Part shown: in pieces, positions 14,051 to 27,443 of the stretch
Layout: every line of letters begins with the position of its first letter
How positions within the stretch are numbered: position 1 is the first letter of the stretch
Assembly (NCBI GenBank): GCA_965153455.1
Contig: OZ234493.1
Span: forward strand, 6,872,213-6,936,212
Source of the DNA: Sphagnum compactum
Lineage: Eukaryota; Bryophyta; Sphagnopsida; Sphagnales
DNA: 64,000 bases
Reading direction: 5' to 3'
The notes under the pieces: generated by a model
The model's input: the letters and a program-made list of their open reading frames with translations, nothing else
Databases searched by the model: none
What the model was told of the DNA's origin: nothing
Translations under genes and position numbers: made by a program

Positions 14051-14270
14051 GCAAACTGTGGCTTAGGTATCATAGGTTGCAAGAGTGAAGACTTCAACCT
14101 TTCACCTTCACTTAACCTAACTAGGTTAGCTCCCTATGTTAGGCAACCTAGGCTAGGTGGCTTAAATTAAAAACAAACGTTGGCAAACTGTGGCTTAGGT
14201 ATCATAGGTTGCAAGAGTGAAGACTTGAATCTTTCAACTTCACTTGGGGGTTCAAGTCCCCATCCATTAC
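14051..14270 (+). repeat. Tandem pair of tRNA-like (SINE-type) heads
   Basis: Two copies 132 bp apart start at 14051 and 14183 with GCAAACTGTGGCTTAGGTAT. Each carries an RNA polymerase III A-box-like TGGCTTAGG. Only the second reaches a B-box-like GGTTCAAGTCC inside a GGGG-TTCAAGT-CCCC T-arm (about 14247-14261). The first breaks off into CTAGGTT-type sequence before the B box. This fits a tRNA-derived SINE or pseudo-tRNA of the Ser/Leu length class. Confidence 0.5.
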
Positions 14271-14339
14271 ATTACCACATCTTTTTATATTAATTATATT
14301 TAATACCAAGTTATAAAGCTCAAAACTTTTAGCTTTGAA

Positions 14340-14930
14340 TTAACCTTGGCTGCCCTAAGTTGACTTAAGATGAATTAATTTGTCAACCTATACTATTTAT
14401 TAACCTAGCCTAAGTTAACCTAGGCATTCCTAGTTTAAAAAAAACCTAATATAGTTCCTAAGATAATTTAGGCTTTAGGCTAAACCTAAATTAAACTAAG
14501 TTGGACCTAGATTGAGCTAGGTTAATCTAGGTTAGACCTCGATTATGTCTAAGTTAGCTTAACCTATAAGGTATACTAAGTTAATTTTTACATTACGCCT
14601 AAATTAAGTTAAGCTAATCTAAGCTAAACTTAAGTTATATTAGGCTAATTTAGGAAGACCTAACTAAAGTTAGGTTAATTTAAGTTAGATGTAGACTAAA
14701 CTATGTTAAACATGGTTAAACATAATTATTTAGAATAATTTTGGCTAATTTTTTTATCTCTAGGCTAAAAACTGATAAATTAATAAAGAAATTAGATTAA
14801 ACACAAATATTTAAATGAAATATGGCTAAACACAATTATTTAGGCTAGAAACATGGCTAAACATGGCTAAATAACTATTACCTACTATATACGATTATTT
14901 TAACCTATTTCCTAGGGAACTTAGGTTCCT
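14340..14930. repeat. Degenerate CTAGGTT/AACCTAG short-motif tract
   Basis: Dozens of variants of TTAGGCTAA, AACCTAGG and TAAGTTA follow each other with no fixed period. Similar CTAGGTAGC variants occur at 54960-55240. The tract contains no open frame. Confidence 0.55.
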
Positions 14931-17900
14931 ATTATGTATTTTAGGCACCTACATAGATATCATTAGGCATATATTTAAGTAATATAGTACAAAAATACAA
15001 CTTATTCAAGTATTTGGAGGTTAACTACTAAGTAGACCTAATGCATAATAATTAATATCACAACTTTCCATCTAGTCACAAATTTAAGGTGGTTACAAAC
15101 TTGATAAAATATTTTGTAATAAGACTACTTAGGTTGATTTGGCAAAAAAACCTAAAGTTAGGAACTTAGGTGAGCCCACCTAAATTAATCTATTAGTAGG
15201 GTAACTTATTATAGGTATATTTAAACATACTAGATGTAATAAATTTCTTATGGGTGAAAATCCTTTAAGGTGTACCACATAAAATGAAAAGGGCCTAATC
15301 CTTATTGCAGTCCCTTTTTACCCTATATTTTGATCTCAGTAAAAAATAATGAGTCAAAAGTTGTAAATTTTTTCAAAAGATCTATTTTTTAGACCATTAC
15401 AATTCTAGATTCCATCATAATCATCCATAAATGTGTCTTTACATGGTAAAAAATGACTAGGTAAAAAAAACAAAAAAGGGTGACGTGTGATAAGATTTTG
15501 GTACACCTTAAAAAATTTAAGTAACTTATTAAATAACCTTGTATTATGAAATAGGTTTTTACTAAGTAGCCTACATACTTAAGTTAATGTGCTAAGTAGT
15601 TAAAAAGTCAATGAGTTAAGTGTCACATTTTTCAAAATAACTATTATATTGTAGTCATGATTACAAGCTAAAAATAGATTATCTAATACACATACACATG
15701 CATATGAATTCATGATTTCAAAAACTTCATGGCACACAAAAAACTATGGCATGCCATGACAAATATTGGTGCCATAAATTTAAAACACGTAGAAACTTAT
15801 GGTGTCACAAAAAATCATGGACTACCATGAAAATTTGTGACACCTTGTTGCCAAATCACATATGTCATGTCATCATCACATGGAAAACCAAGTCGTTATC
15901 AATCGCAAAAGACAATAATATTTTCAACTAGTTAATAAATGAAATTAATTAATCAAATCAATGACATGAATCATGATTGATGAATAGTCACACACTAATG
16001 GAAAAACTGTCATTTGCAACTAATTATTACAATTCAAATTTGTTGTTTGCAATTATTATTTTTTAAAATGATGGCTGACACATTTTAGTTGTAGATGACA
16101 AATTTAGTGCACATCATATTGTTGGCATATAACATGCAATGTCGTCATCATGGGAGATTGAGTCATTACTAGTCGTAAAGGTGGATGGATCTTACAACTA
16201 ATTAACTAATGAACAAAAATATGAAAAATAATATGATAATTTACCAAAAAAATAAACAAGTTGTTATATTGACTACAATTGCAAAACCATGATGTTACAT
16301 GGCATGTTGATGTCTTTTGCCACTCCTTAGTGATTGTTATGACTAAGTAGTTATAATTGTGGTTGGAAAAAACAATAGTCATTTTTGTGTCTGATTCAAA
16401 CTACAAGATTTATTGTAGTGAAGGTAAAGTTTTGGATTTTCATCATGCAAAAAGTTGTACATTGAAAGATTGGACATCATCTCTAACATAATGATTGACT
16501 AATAAATGTTTCATTTTATTCAAAGTAGTGTATGAGCCATCATATTGACTAATAGTTCATTACTTTCATACCACATGGAATGCCACTCATCATCTTGTGA
16601 ATCTAAAAGTCGTTATTCTAATAAAAAAAGTTAGGGTATTTCTAATTAACTAATTTTAATTTATTTGAAGCATATTATTATAATTTCAAAAAAAAAATTA
16701 TCCAAAAAAACGATTAGTCATCATATTAATTATAATCGCAAAACCATTACATCACATGACATTTCAATGGCCTTTGCAAATTACACAATGATTTTTGTGA
16801 CCAAGTAGTTATAATTGTAATCGAAAAAGATAGTAGTTATTTCTTTGACTAGTCAAAAAACCCATAATGTGTTATTGTGTATTTAAATGACAATTTAAAT
16901 TAATGTTGAAAGTTTTGGATTTATTCATATAGTAACATTCAAATATATTGTAGAAACATGTGAGTAGAATTGAAATCAATCTAATGAATAAAAAAACTCA
17001 AAAATACTTTTAAAATAGTTGTAAATTTTTTTGAAGTCAACATTTGAAGGAAAAAAACACTAGTTACTATTTTTCAAAAGATTTGAAAATGACATATTTT
17101 GGACAAATGTTTATTATAAACCTTAACATAATAATATAAAGAAAATTTCAAATTTTTAGAATTAAAAAAAAACAAATTCAAAAAAATTCAAGAATATTTT
17201 AAGTTAAGTAGTTAGCTAATTAGGGGGCATTGTTGGCTCCTAGTAACATGCTTTTACCCCATAAAAAAGATCTTTGAAATGCATTTAGCTTTTTATTTCT
17301 TAAAACCAATCCCAACCAACCATCTATCCTTTTAAATTGTTCTACACACAAAACAAATTTAAAAACATATTCACCTATTAGCAACATAACTTAGTAAAAG
17401 CTTCTAGTTGCTACCTACCATATTAAATATGTTTGATTGTAATAAATGCATTTAGAACTTACCTAATCTAGCTCCTAAACCAATTAAAAATAAATTTTTT
17501 TCATCAATAGAAACTTTTAAGAATAATAATGGTCATTAATTAAAAATGGGTCATTTAATAAATTTAATAAGTTACCCTTGCAATGTCACAAACTTTGGAA
17601 AGTCCTATTATTACTTAAAACATAACCAAGAAGTTTTAAAAGTATTTCCCACTTGGAAAGAAAGGAAATAACTTCATAATTTTTTTCCAAACTGATCTTC
17701 AAACACAATACAATTGGCCGAAAAACCTTTTCCATTCATCTTGGAGTCATTTTTCTACACCAAGTTAGTTTTATATGAATTGTTGATAACCAAGATCTTG
17801 AAGTTACATAAACTATAAAACAAGAATTTCATTTGTAAATCTTCCAAATGATACATTTTTATTGTTTCAACCAAGTGGTTCACACTTACAAGTTCAAGAT

Positions 17901-20768
17901 GACGAACCATTGGAACCAAGAAGGCACCAAGAAATTAACTACAATTGTCATTTAATAATTGTCCTCAAGATTGAACCTGCCCATGAAGGTCATCCAAAAG
18001 TTACATTTGAAGGACATTTCACTAACAAAGATTCAACCATAGATTTGCCTAGTCTATAATATGTATTAATCATTACCATTGGTTGCATGGACCATTGAAT
18101 CTCTTACCCCATGAGTGACAACTAACATCCATTACAAAAATTATGCAACACATTTTTTATTTCTTATGTTTTTGATTGGGTGCAAACAAGTTAGTAGGAG
18201 TCACACTCACCACTTTGGGTGAATGCTCCACAAATATTTTCATAATATTTTAAAATAAAATCATCAAGAAATTATTGTGACCTAAATGGATGTAACATTA
18301 TACTATTTTGTAAATATATGTTTAAAGATATTCCCCAAAAGTAAAAGTCGTTAGGATGTTGAAAAACATGCATTATAATGTTTAATGAATGTTTTTGAGT
18401 GTTCTATTTTCATTATATTCATTCCAAATCATGTTTTCATTTTATATTAATAACATATTTATGTGAAACGACTGACCATTTCCACATTGAAACTAAAATT
18501 TGACCCAACAATATGAAACACAAACCACTTGTTACACTTAGAATGATTCCTATTAGCTTGTTTGGACTCAATTGATTTTGGCAACATTGGTCCTTGAGTT
18601 ACAATGTACTTGAATATATTATAACTACTTTTGATGCTTTCACAATAGACTTATTGATTTATTGAACGTACATTGTGTTACATATAAGTCCATTCATTAT
18701 TTTATATGATGAAATGGCTTATGTTTTCCTCTTTGTAAGAAGCAAAATATGACAACATTTGCAAGCGTTAAGTCTTGCAATCTTTTACAATCATATGGAA
18801 CTTATAAAAAATAAGACATCTTCCTATTTGTAGAGGCATGTGATGTAAGTGAAGGAAGACTTCGTATTTTTTTTGGTTTTGTGTTGATGTATTTTTATAC
18901 ATGCAAATTAGAGGAGGAAGAAGAAAACAAATTTCATTCAATACGTTTCTATTGATGTGATGAAACCTTCAAATATACATGTTAACTTCAAAAGTATCAA
19001 GGTTATACACATGAAAAATAATTGAACTTTCTTTTTACCCAAATATTTCATTTTTCATGTAATGACTATTGACAAAATAACAATCATGGTAAGGCCATCA
19101 TGTGAGGTGCACACTTTGTTAATGGTACAATTAAATTAAAAATGTTAAATACATATTTTTGTAAATTTTTGTTGTTTTCAATATGGTGGATTGATTAATT
19201 ATCAACGAGTTTTAATTTTAAATTAAGAAAAAATTGTGTAATTACTTATCTTTAGAAAAAACATTCATTTCAAAATATCATTGAAACATGATGTTAATTT
19301 ATACATCAAAAAAATTTGGACATGTTCAAAAGGATACATAATTTATAGTTAGAGGAAAGCTTCATATGAACATAGTTCCATATTTAGACATGATTTTGCA
19401 TTACATTTAAAACCCTTGTCACCATAATCTAACAATAATCTTTTTTTGAAATATCAAAACCCTAACTCTTCTATTTTTAGGATCTTATGAAATGTTTGGT
19501 TATGAAGGTTTTCATTTCAATGGTTAAGGTGGTGGTTCAAATATTTCAAAAGAAGGTTGAAGCCTTAGGATTTAAGGTTTTGAATAAATGATTAAATAAC
19601 ATTTTATGAACTAAAAGGTTCAATTTTAAGACACTTCGAAAGGAAACTTTAAAATTTAAAAGGTTAAGGAATTTTAATCTCAATGTTAGGGTTTAGGGTA
19701 GAAGGTAAAGGATGTCAAGTTGTAAGAGCCATAAGGTTCATTGTTATCTTGCAAATTTAATCATGAATAGCTTGTTTGGTACATATACTGATACTCCCTT
19801 TGCAAATAACAAAAAAGGTGGTGATCAAGTTTGTGTTGACATTTCAAACAGATTTTGGGCAAATTCCAAGTATCACTTCTTGTTTTACAATTCCAAGTAT
19901 ATTAAAATGCTTCTTGCTTTACAATTTTAGGTACAAGGTATGCAATAAGGATAAAAGAGAACCTTGTTTAAGGTATATATGGGTTAACTAAAGTATCAAT
20001 CCCCTTTCTTCATTCATGGCTTGAACATATGTTGATTTCTTGCATCAAAATGATGGTGACCGACACATGGTATTCAAACACTAGCAACAACCTCTTGAGA
20101 GGATGGTCAAGGGGCTTCACCCATTTACTTCCAAACTAATTAAGATGTGGGTGGGCTTGTCACTTGTGTTTTCAGGTCTATCGGCCACATGATTGTGACC
20201 ATTCTTTCACCATGTTTCTCAAAAGTTATGATTGAACAGAAGTAATTTATTTGGACCGCCAAGAAACCCCAAACATTTTTCTCCAATATTGGTGATGACC
20301 ATTGTATACTTCGTATACATGGTTGTAAAGTACAATACAATCAATTGGCTTGAGCCATGAACAACTACAATAATTTTCTTATTGGCTCAAAATTGCATCA
20401 AATGCCAATTATCGATGATTATATCTAGATCCCTCTCCCTACCCAAAATTACTAGAGAGGCATGTATCTTGTTGTGTCTCTTAGCTTGTTCCCCCTTGGA
20501 CAAACATTCTCTAGGGAGCTACCTTGCATATTCACAACAAGACATATATGCACTGCAATTTATTGACTTAATAATATCACCCAAGTTGTGCAATGAGGTG
20601 GTCATTTAGTTGGATTTATATATATGAATTAGGTCTTCTAGCTCATAGTTTGCAAGAAAGTAATCGGCAATAAATATCTATTTAATTTTGTAGTGAATAT
20701 TATTATTACATGGTGGTTTATACTATACTAGAGTGGTGGGAAACAAAGGATTGTAGATTAGTGTTTGA
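14931..20768. other. Gene-free AT-rich spacer downstream of the seven-TM gene
   Basis: Apart from the direct repeat near 16.3-16.9 kb, no gene, RNA or element could be supported. The 3' untranslated region of the seven-TM gene should lie just below 20769. Confidence 0.5.
16260..16870. repeat. Diverged direct repeat about 460 bp apart
   Basis: The stretches at 16263-16381 and 16720-16860 share AATTGCAAAACCAT, ATGGCATGTTGATG-like and AAGTAGTTATAATTGT segments in the same order, then AATAGTCAT- or TAGTAGTTATTT-type ends. Only partly conserved and non-coding. Confidence 0.4.
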
Positions 20769-23700
20769 TCATGAGTGCAATAGTTGAGGGTCACCATTGT
20801 AAGAATTTTCAAAGGGAAGAAAAGAGTACCCTTTTAGTCCCTTCGTATTGACAATGATTTCTTTTTCATTGGCTGCGAGTGTTGTTGTGGCGCTTTTCCT
20901 TGCATCCTTTGATGAAGAATGCCAGCCACTCTCTTTTCCAACACCTGAGTCGCGTCTGCTTGTGAAATTGCTTGAGCCGATCTGCACACAACTTAATTCC
21001 AAACCTTTATTCTCCACCAAAGAGTATGATGGGTCGGGGCAGATGTGGTGGTTTGTTGTTGAGCAAGGAGATGATGATGTTGATGATGATAATGGTATTT
21101 GAGAAGTTGCTGGAACAGTGACAAAACTTTCTGGATTTTTGCACAGAAGCTTGTTATCATCCGTGAAGTCAATATTTGACATGCCTGGATTATGAACAAT
21201 TACCATCATCTGCTTGTGGTTGGATCCACCTTTGGATAATGAAGTTGGCTGGAATATAAGCACAATTGCCCACAAAGGTTTTGTTAGACAATTTTCACGT
21301 TTAAATGACCATGAAAATCAATGGTTCTTAAACAAGAGAAAAAGACAAACATTGTCCAAAGTTGAAACCAAGGGTGTTGAAAATGGATAGACAAATCTTA
21401 CCACTCCAATGTGCCATTCCTCATAATCAAGATTCTTGAACTCCTTTTCATTCATTTCCTACACATAGAAACACACTTTTACCAATAAGTAAAGAGCTTG
21501 TTGAACTCATTTTGAGGTTTTGAAAAACATTCTTGAACAATAGAGTTATCCTTAAAGTCAGGCGATCAGGGGGCGAGAACGGCCAGTTTCGGCATAATAG
21601 GGCATCAAACGTGTAACTGGGAATGAAAATTTACAAAAGGAAATAACTGGGATCCAAATTAGTTTTTCCACCAATTTTGGTGGTAAACTGAGTTTCATCC
21701 TGTGTTTCCTTTTTCCTGAGCGCCTGCACCGCTGCTACATATATTTTCACTGCTCCTACCTGTACAACTGCTTTAATTACTCTCGAACCTTGTGCATTAA
21801 ATGCATTTCATACCCAGATTTAATAAAATTTCCTTACTTTGCAGATACCATTGAAAGAGGGGATAGGGGGCGAAAGCAGAGGAGATAAGGGGTGAAACAG
21901 AGGGTGACTTTTAGGATAACTCTAATCTCTCCCATAAAATTTATGCCAACCCCTGAATTGGGATCAAGTGGTTTTAGGTTTAGGGTTTTATGACACAAAC
22001 CTAAAGGCATTTATGACATCTTCATAATATGACTCACTTCTTCATAGAAACCCTCTTCACTTGTTGAAGTCTTATTAAAATTTCAAAAAGGCCCAATTTC
22101 AAAATATGGAAGAAAAATTGCAATCTTCTTTGGACACTTGTTTCTCTCAGTAGGTTTTTTTTTCCTTGCATGGCTTAAAAAGTCCAGAGACTTCTTGGCT
22201 ATGCTAGTTGATCTAGTGCTGGTTTGTTCCTCTAATTTTGTCCCTCTTTTCTTACTTTGAGAAATTAGATGAGCTTACCACACTATAAATTGGGGGCAAG
22301 CTATATTTGCCTGAGGAGCGCAAACTTGGAACCATAGTGAAAAATGGTGTGAATCCTCTTGATCGGAATGTCCACCTGAAACCCATCAAGTTGCAGGACC
22401 CAAATCCCAAATCTTAGATTGCACATTGTGATTTGGCAAAACCAACCCAACAGGCTGAATGTATGTGCAGGCATTTCGCTTCCTCTTGGCAACTGAGTGG
22501 GCCAACCCAATTTGGAGCTGGAACTCCCAATGAACTTTTCAATAGAGAAGGGGCCATGAAACCAAATTCTAAATATTTGGACTCAAGAAGAATGTGAAAA
22601 ATAAAAAAATAGATTTTGTGGGACATAAGTTGGTGAGAAAATGGTTTCATAGAATTTACCCAATATGGAAAAATATGACTCCCTCTGTTAACTCTCGCAT
22701 GAGCAACCTGATCCAATACTCCTTTCCCACTCCCTCAGCTGCAGCATGCATCTGCAAGGATGAATATTTCGATTAAATTAGTTCATGGATTCTGTTGTTG
22801 ATCTCCTTATCACCATTTTCTCATCACCTTTCAGAACAATAATTTGCCTGTAGTTAATCCTGAGTGGAAAGTTATTTTTACAAAATATTTAAGAAAGAAA
22901 AAACAACTTCTTAATCTGGAATGCAAAGTTTTAAGAAAAACAGAAGAGGACACACCAAGAATTCTGCAATCACCACCATGAACATTGCCATCTGAAATCT
23001 CCTGCATTAATCAAATGACAAATTAGGCCGAGTACACAACCAGGTCCCATGTCAATAGCCTAACCCTACTACCACAAGCAAGCAAGTTCTTCAGAAATAT
23101 TTGGTTGAAATTTGATCAGATCCTTTACACACATTTCTGAACAAGAATATGTTTTTCTGTGCACTTGAATCTTCCCTTGTTTTAGACCAAACCCAATTAC
23201 ATTTTGTAATGGAAAGAAGTGCTTGAATTTTATTGGGTGTGTTTTTTTGCCTTTAGATTTCTACACCCAAAAGTCTAAGACACTAATTATGTAATACATA
23301 TCACATTGTGAAATTAATTTCATAATGAAAATTTAAAAATGTTCAATGTAACTAAAGATAATATTAATATTTATGGCCCAAGTCATAATATATATATATT
23401 TAAAATTAACATAACATGTAAGAGAGACTTAGTGAATAATGAAAGGAAAAACATTTCTTACTTAAACATGTGGTATTTGGTGTAGATTGCAGAATGCATG
23501 GTGTGGACACCCTCGTCCTGTATGTGCTGTAATTGATCCCGCAACAGAGCTAAATTGCGTGCTATGTGTGCCATTATCACATAAAATAGCATCCCGTACA
23601 TTAACACCATGAGCACCTGCACGAATATAACAACTAACATGCATGAACAAAGGCAATTTTTGAACACAAAAAATCTTCAGGATTACCTAAGTTGTAATCC

Positions 23701-25405
23701 TTAAGAACTTTGTTGACTTCAAACCTTACACAGATGATTCTTAGTATTGGGTATAAATTGATTTGGGTAGGAGTTACTGAAACATGATGGAATTTTACAG
23801 AAGAAGATTAACATCAAAATATTTTTTTAAATTTTTTTTTTTGATTTGTGATTTTTTTCCCACTTACTGAAAATTGAGGTACAGCAGATTTGTAGCCAGT
23901 TAGAATCAAGTATAAAAGGGACCCAAGAGCTGCAATGCTGCGCCGATCTCTCACTGAGAGCTGCTCGTGCATGATGCAATAGCCATGAGCTATGAGCAAA
24001 AATGCACTGAAGCATGCTGTTTCGAAGAAGATTCGTGACACAAACACTCCGAATGCTACCCAAAATGAGCATTGACTTGCAATAAGGCAAGAGTACCTGA
24101 AACCAAACAGAAAACCCACCACCCCCGAGATTTTTCTTTTGAGGAAAAAGACAAAGAAAAAGTTTCTTAATGGCGGCACGAAAAAGGCTACTAGAAGAGA
24201 CCATTACCTTAGTATAGTGCACACACACCATTCATTGATAGAGAAGGAAGGGGGAAAAAGAAAAATCAATGCCAAGATCAAAGAAGTACTTACCAGAATA
24301 CAAAAGAGAGGCTGAGTACAAATACTTTTAGAACTGGCACAGATGTCAATATCCACTGCAAATTATTACACTGCCCACACCATCCCAAAAATTGTCCAAA
24401 TTCACTCTCCCAAAAATCAGAACCAAACACATAATAATCTTACCTACACAACCACCAGAAAAAAGAAAAAGAGAAAGAAAAAAAGGTGTTATAGAATTTG
24501 CAATTGCATGGATGATTGATTGCAAAGAAGCAAAGCACGATCTACAATATACAGAAAACCCACACAATTTGAAGAAAGAGAAGACATAAATAAGTTGGCT
24601 CCACAACACAAGAAGAAGAAGAAGAAGCAACAAGTGTGTTGTAGAATTTGCAATCTCATCATGGATGGATTGATGGACTGATGATGGATTGCATGCAGAG
24701 GAGCCAAGCCAAGCCAGCCAGAACTCTCTCCAAAACAGAAACCACAAATTGAATTAAAAAGAGAGGCAGTGGAGGAGCACAATGAATGAGCATAATAACA
24801 AGAAGTGGGTGTTGCAGAACTAATTGCTGCAATCGATCTCAAGTCATGGAATTTGGATCGAGTGGTTGATTTGATTACAAAGAAGAACAAGAACAAGAAG
24901 AAGCAGCAGCAGCAGCAGAAAGTTGTAGAAAGCAGCAGAAAACACACACAATTTGAAGAAAGAGAGGAGAAATGGGTACAATACAAACAACAAAGTGGTA
25001 TTGCAGAATTTACAACCTCGTGGATTGGATAATTGCAGAGAAAGCAACCAAGATCTAGTTCAAAACCTTGAAGAAGAAAGAAGAAAGAAGAAGAAGGCTG
25101 AATTTCATGATGAAGAACAAGAAGAGATTTCATGAAGAAGAGATGCCATGGAGAAGAAGGAGAAGAAAGGGAAGGAAGAAAATGGGTGGGGGGGGTTTTG
25201 GTGTTTTGAAGATTCTAGTAGCTACCTGCTGCCATCTTCGTTTAGTCCAAGTATTGAAGGTCCATACAATGACACAGACTGTCCACAGCAGAAGCAGCGC
25301 CATGAAGACGTAGGGCAAGGGAGTGTATGATTCCTCCCACTCCATCATGTTGCTAATGTTCATGATCGCCTTCTTGTTCTGTGCTTGCTCAACTACTCCA
25401 TCCAT
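20769..25405 (-). CDS. Seven-transmembrane membrane protein, plant GPCR-like, 9 exons, complete
   Basis: Exons in transcript order: 25405-25226, 24355-24294, 24096-23868, 23616-23462, 23001-22956, 22751-22660, 22375-22279, 21458-21402, 21248-20769. Every intron is GT-AG, phases match, and the 1,398-bp sum gives 465 residues. An in-frame TGA precedes the first ATG; Met15, Met20 and Met21 are possible later starts. Hydrophobic segments lie at about 31-50, 61-88, 91-119, 133-152, 158-178, 210-230 and 240-258. A conserved-looking GWTFRSRG motif follows the last segment at 255-262, and a charged linker ends in EEWHIGVPTS. The tail (307-465) is hydrophilic and rich in Ser and Thr. A loop with HAMH-like spacing (EGVHTMHSAIYTKYHMFK) separates segments 5 and 6. 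This looks like a family that plant genomes annotate only as transmembrane or GPCR-like protein; I cannot name it, and its ligand and function are unknown. Intron 7 (21459-22278) hosts an inverted-repeat element. Confidence 0.85.
21543..21922 (-). mobile_element. MITE copy 1, intact ends, inside intron 7 of the seven-TM gene
   Basis: A 380-bp non-coding element. Its terminal inverted repeats are GAGTTATCCTTAAAGTCA at 21543-21560 and TGACTTTTAGGATAACTC at 21905-21922, identical at 17 of 18 positions. It is flanked by a TA on each side (21541-21542, 21923-21924), as expected of a Tc1/mariner (Stowaway-like) target duplication. The interior (about 21645-21850) is homologous, in reverse orientation, to 39655-39860 and 61772-62250. 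Orientation is given as minus relative to those two copies. Confidence 0.8.
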
Positions 25406-26555
25406 TTCCCCACTTCTTCAACTTCCTCTTCCTTCACTCCAAAAATCAATCTCTCTCCAAATCTGTCTGCCTATCTGTCTGTGTCTGTCTGTCCCTCTTT
25501 GTGTCTTTCTGAATTTTACTGACCCTCAATTTGAAACCACCGTGCTCTCTGCAAATGCTGGTTTTTTGTTCAGGTTTTTTCCAGCTCAGCTGCAGCATGC
25601 TAAGGAAGTAGAAGCTCCAATTGGGGAGGAGTTGTTGCAAACCTTCTTTTGTTTTTTCTGTTTTTTCCCCATGATGATGATGATGATGATGCTGTTGTTT
25701 TTTTCCCCATGAATCTCAATACCCTTCTTCTTTGAATTTTTGTTTCTGGAAAATCATCATCATCATCATCATCATCTCAGGCTCCAATTTCTTCTTTTTG
25801 CAATTTCCGTCATTCTTCCGATCCGTGGGTCGTCAGTCAATTACAACATAAAATTCTCCGTTACCTTAAAAGCTTTCCTCTCATGAGACCTTTTCTTCTC
25901 CTCCTTCTCTTTCCTTCCACAAGTTCTTCCACTTACCTCCATGTATGTATGTACCTCTCTGTCGGTCTCTGTGGGTGTGTGTGTGTGTTTCTCTCTCTGT
26001 CTCTCTTTCACTTCAAATCTCCAATCTCAAAAAGAGCTGAAACGCGCTTCTCTCTCAGCTCTCCTCTGTGTCCCAGACTTCTGTCGCTCCCTCTTCCTGT
26101 CTCTCTATCTGTCTCTGTTTCTAATCTGTCTGTTCTTCCGTCCACACGGAAAAAAAAATCCAAAAAATTATTCGGAGCCGCCGAAATTTAGGAAGAAGAA
26201 CTCAAACTTCGTCGACTATATAACGAATCCCTTAACTCTGCCGCAGTGGAATAATATTGCTGCAACAAAAAAAACAAACAAAAACACACAGACAGCGAAA
26301 TGAAAAACCAACCCACCCCAATTCAGAGAAGAAAAAACCAAGCGCAAAAGAGCTCAAGTCAAACAATAGCCGGAGGATTCATTGAACACATACTGAAGCC
26401 AAGCAACCAGCAAAGTTACGTATCTTTGGTTTCTCTCGTAAATTAATTGATCCTCAAAGACTGCCAAAATCCACACACACACACAAGACATACCAAAACT
26501 GCTGTGCACTCAGAAGAGGCGAAGAAGACGCCGCCGCCGCAGCAGCAGAAGACAC

Positions 26556-26592
<37 letters not shown>

Positions 26593-26690
26593 GAACGCCG
26601 GAGAGAGCGCGAGGGCGAGAGGAGAGGGAAAGGGTAGTGGGAGCGCGGGTGGGTCCACCCGGCCGGTTCTACCGTCTTTTCCCGGTAAGT
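25406..26690 (-). promoter_or_regulatory. 5' leader and promoter region of the seven-TM gene
   Basis: Immediately upstream of the seven-TM start codon. The region is unlike the AT-rich spacers. It contains ATG and ATC trinucleotide runs (25671-25690 and 25753-25777), a CT-rich plus-strand tract (25880-26130) and a GC-rich island (26515-26690) with GCCGCC runs around a GA dinucleotide repeat. The minus strand there reads as polypyrimidine CT, typical of plant 5' leaders and core promoters. Transcription start is not visible. Open frames here come only from low-complexity sequence. Confidence 0.5.
26559..26588. repeat. (GA)n microsatellite in the seven-TM promoter island
   Basis: About 15 uninterrupted GA units, CT on the coding strand of the seven-TM gene. 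GA/CT repeats are bound by plant BBR/BPC (GAGA-binding) proteins, so a regulatory role is possible. That role is inference. Confidence 0.75.
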
Positions 26691-27002
26691 ATGTATTTTC
26701 GTATTTTGAGACTATTTTCGTATTTCGTAAGTTAGTAGATACGGTAGTATTTTGTATCTATGTACTAGTAGTAGGAAGAAGAAGGAAAAAATAAAAGAGG
26801 AAAAATATAATACTTTGAATATATATATTTTTTTGGTTGGGGAAAAAAACACTTTGAATCTATTATGATTCCACTTGTTTTTAAAGCTCTTACTTTCATT
26901 ATTTATACCTATAATTTATACATTGTACAATAAAAATTAAATTAAGTAAATTATTATTCTTAAACACCTACAATAGTGAATAATGTAATGTCAATGTAAT
27001 AT

Positions 27003-27004
27003 TA

Positions 27005-27067
<63 letters not shown>

Positions 27068-27118
27068 GCGCATGCACGTGCGCACACACACACACACATA
27101 CATACATATATAGACATA
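27003..27118. repeat. Compound microsatellite (TACA)n-(TA)n-(CA)n
   Basis: Consecutive TACA, TA and CA/CG-CA runs, with an alternating purine-pyrimidine stretch (CATGCGCATGCACGTGCGCA) between them that could adopt Z-DNA. Confidence 0.9.
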
Positions 27119-27443
27119 TATTATAAGAAAAGTCTTTGACACTTTGGTTTGGGATACTTTTGTTTGTCAAACTATCATCACAACTCCAACATATTTAATT
27201 TAAGGTGGATAGCCAAAATTTCTTGCATTTTAATTCAACAACAAAAATAAGATCTACCTAACATAACAAACATCATAGTAGTTCACCCCAAAATTAAAAC
27301 TTAAAAAAAAGAAAAAAAAAACATTATGAATAAACGAATGATGAAAAAAATGTTGGCTTGTTTTTTAGTTGCTTTTTGCATAAGTGGGTTTCTTTTGCCT
27401 TTTTTGTTCAAACTTGTATGACAAGCCTGATGCTCAAAATTAG

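Noticed and set aside
24489-25133. 214-codon minus-strand frame
   Set aside because: It reads through intron 1 of the seven-TM gene in another frame and is dominated by CT-rich low-complexity Phe, Leu and Cys runs.
26443-26794. Frames on both strands over the GA repeat
   Set aside because: They depend on the (GA)n and GCC repeats; the region fits a promoter or leader better.
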